Positions 63,860 to 64,000 of a DNA stretch of 64,000 nucleotides are shown here, piece by piece. Position numbers and translations under genes: made by a program. How positions within the stretch are numbered: position 1 is the first letter of the stretch; each line of letters starts with the position of its first letter. The stretch comes from Luteolibacter flavescens (GTDB lineage Bacteria; Verrucomicrobiota; Verrucomicrobiia; Verrucomicrobiales; Akkermansiaceae): the NCBI RefSeq assembly GCF_025950085.1, contig NZ_JAPDDS010000009.1:62001-126000 (forward strand), given 5' to 3'. Under the pieces are notes generated by a model. That model was not told the DNA's origin, ran no database searches, and saw nothing but the letters and a program-made list of their open reading frames with translations.

Positions 63860-64000
63860 TCAGCCGCGGCGGCGGCGGGCCATGGCTGCCAATCCGCCCA
63901 GTCCGACCAAGAGGGCGGCGCCGGGCTCGGGCACGGCGGCACCGAAGACGTCCACTTCGAGCATGCCGGCGTGGCCATTGTCGCTATCCGTAAATTGCAA
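63860..64000 (-). CDS. PEP-CTERM sorting-domain protein, 3' end only
   Basis: Only the last 46 residues are in the window. They end with VPEPGAALLVGLGGLAAMARRRRG: the Pro-Glu-Pro motif, a hydrophobic helix and a basic tail, the exosortase sorting signal. The part before it (TDSDNGHAGMLEVDVFG) is the end of an unknown exported domain. The 5' part lies beyond position 64000. The protein would be cut by an exosortase and attached to the surface. A clear terminator follows. Confidence 0.9.
   Translation of the reverse strand: MQFTDSDNGHAGMLEVDVFGAAVPEPGAALLVGLGGLAAMARRRRG

Noticed and set aside
63700-63978. 92-residue minus-strand ORF over the PEP-CTERM region
   Set aside because: It is out of frame with the clear PEP-CTERM tail ending at 63860 and runs through the terminator.

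Overview
The window is a GC-rich, densely coding chromosomal stretch. Several things point to a member of the Verrucomicrobiota, probably a Luteolibacter-like member of the Verrucomicrobiaceae. These are a PEP-CTERM sorting tail, a large passenger-type beta-strand-repeat protein, four big exported proteins sharing a 'DGL..EY.LG.DP' C-terminal module, an ECF sigma factor with a long membrane-anchored extension, and hairpin-rich interspersed repeats. The assignment rests on these traits alone; no database search was possible.

Layout. 1-2923: start of a class A penicillin-binding protein, an HtrA-like protease and a second protease-like protein that has lost its triad. 2924-3835: tandem hairpin repeats. 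3836-9960: polyphosphate locus (ppk1, a Ppx-like protein, PPK2), a lipoprotein and an alpha/beta hydrolase. 10255-12763: an RpiB-GlyA fusion divergent from rpe. 12825-16605: an LTXXQ-type protein, a parvulin, a coupled glycosyltransferase/methyltransferase pair and QueD. 16693-19213: the ECF sigma fusion and a Tat-exported superoxide dismutase. 19467-23762: giant repeat protein. 24219-30854: six-gene RDD-SpoIIM-DUF4129-DUF4350-MoxR-DUF58 operon.

30832-38031: a small membrane protein, an exported hydrolase, dGTPase, a VapBC-type module, a nucleotidyltransferase-type two-gene module and RecQ. 38103-42637: a haem/quinoprotein-type exported protein split by a frameshift in a G8 tract. 42690-45959: molybdenum hydroxylase operon with dihaem cytochrome. 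46084-49656: a locus of a beta-propeller protein, a DUF6916-like protein, two tail-collar proteins and a GNAT enzyme. 49862-54424: giant lamin-tail/CotH protein. 54497-56302: small genes including a tandemly duplicated GspG-like pair. 56479-62636: ABC exporter and an osmoregulated periplasmic glucan operon. 62751-64000: a small membrane protein, a long non-coding spacer and the end of a PEP-CTERM protein.

Two patterns cut across the genes. First, at least nine genes have a TTG-type -35 box, a 16-17 bp spacer and a TAnnnT-like -10 box ending only 6-11 bases before the start codon, so their mRNAs should be leaderless or nearly so. Genes inside operons instead use 4-base overlaps or Shine-Dalgarno sites. 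Second, the large exported proteins share one C-terminal module, while the last gene carries a PEP-CTERM tail, suggesting two routes of surface sorting. No rRNA, tRNA, CRISPR array, transposase or integrase was found.
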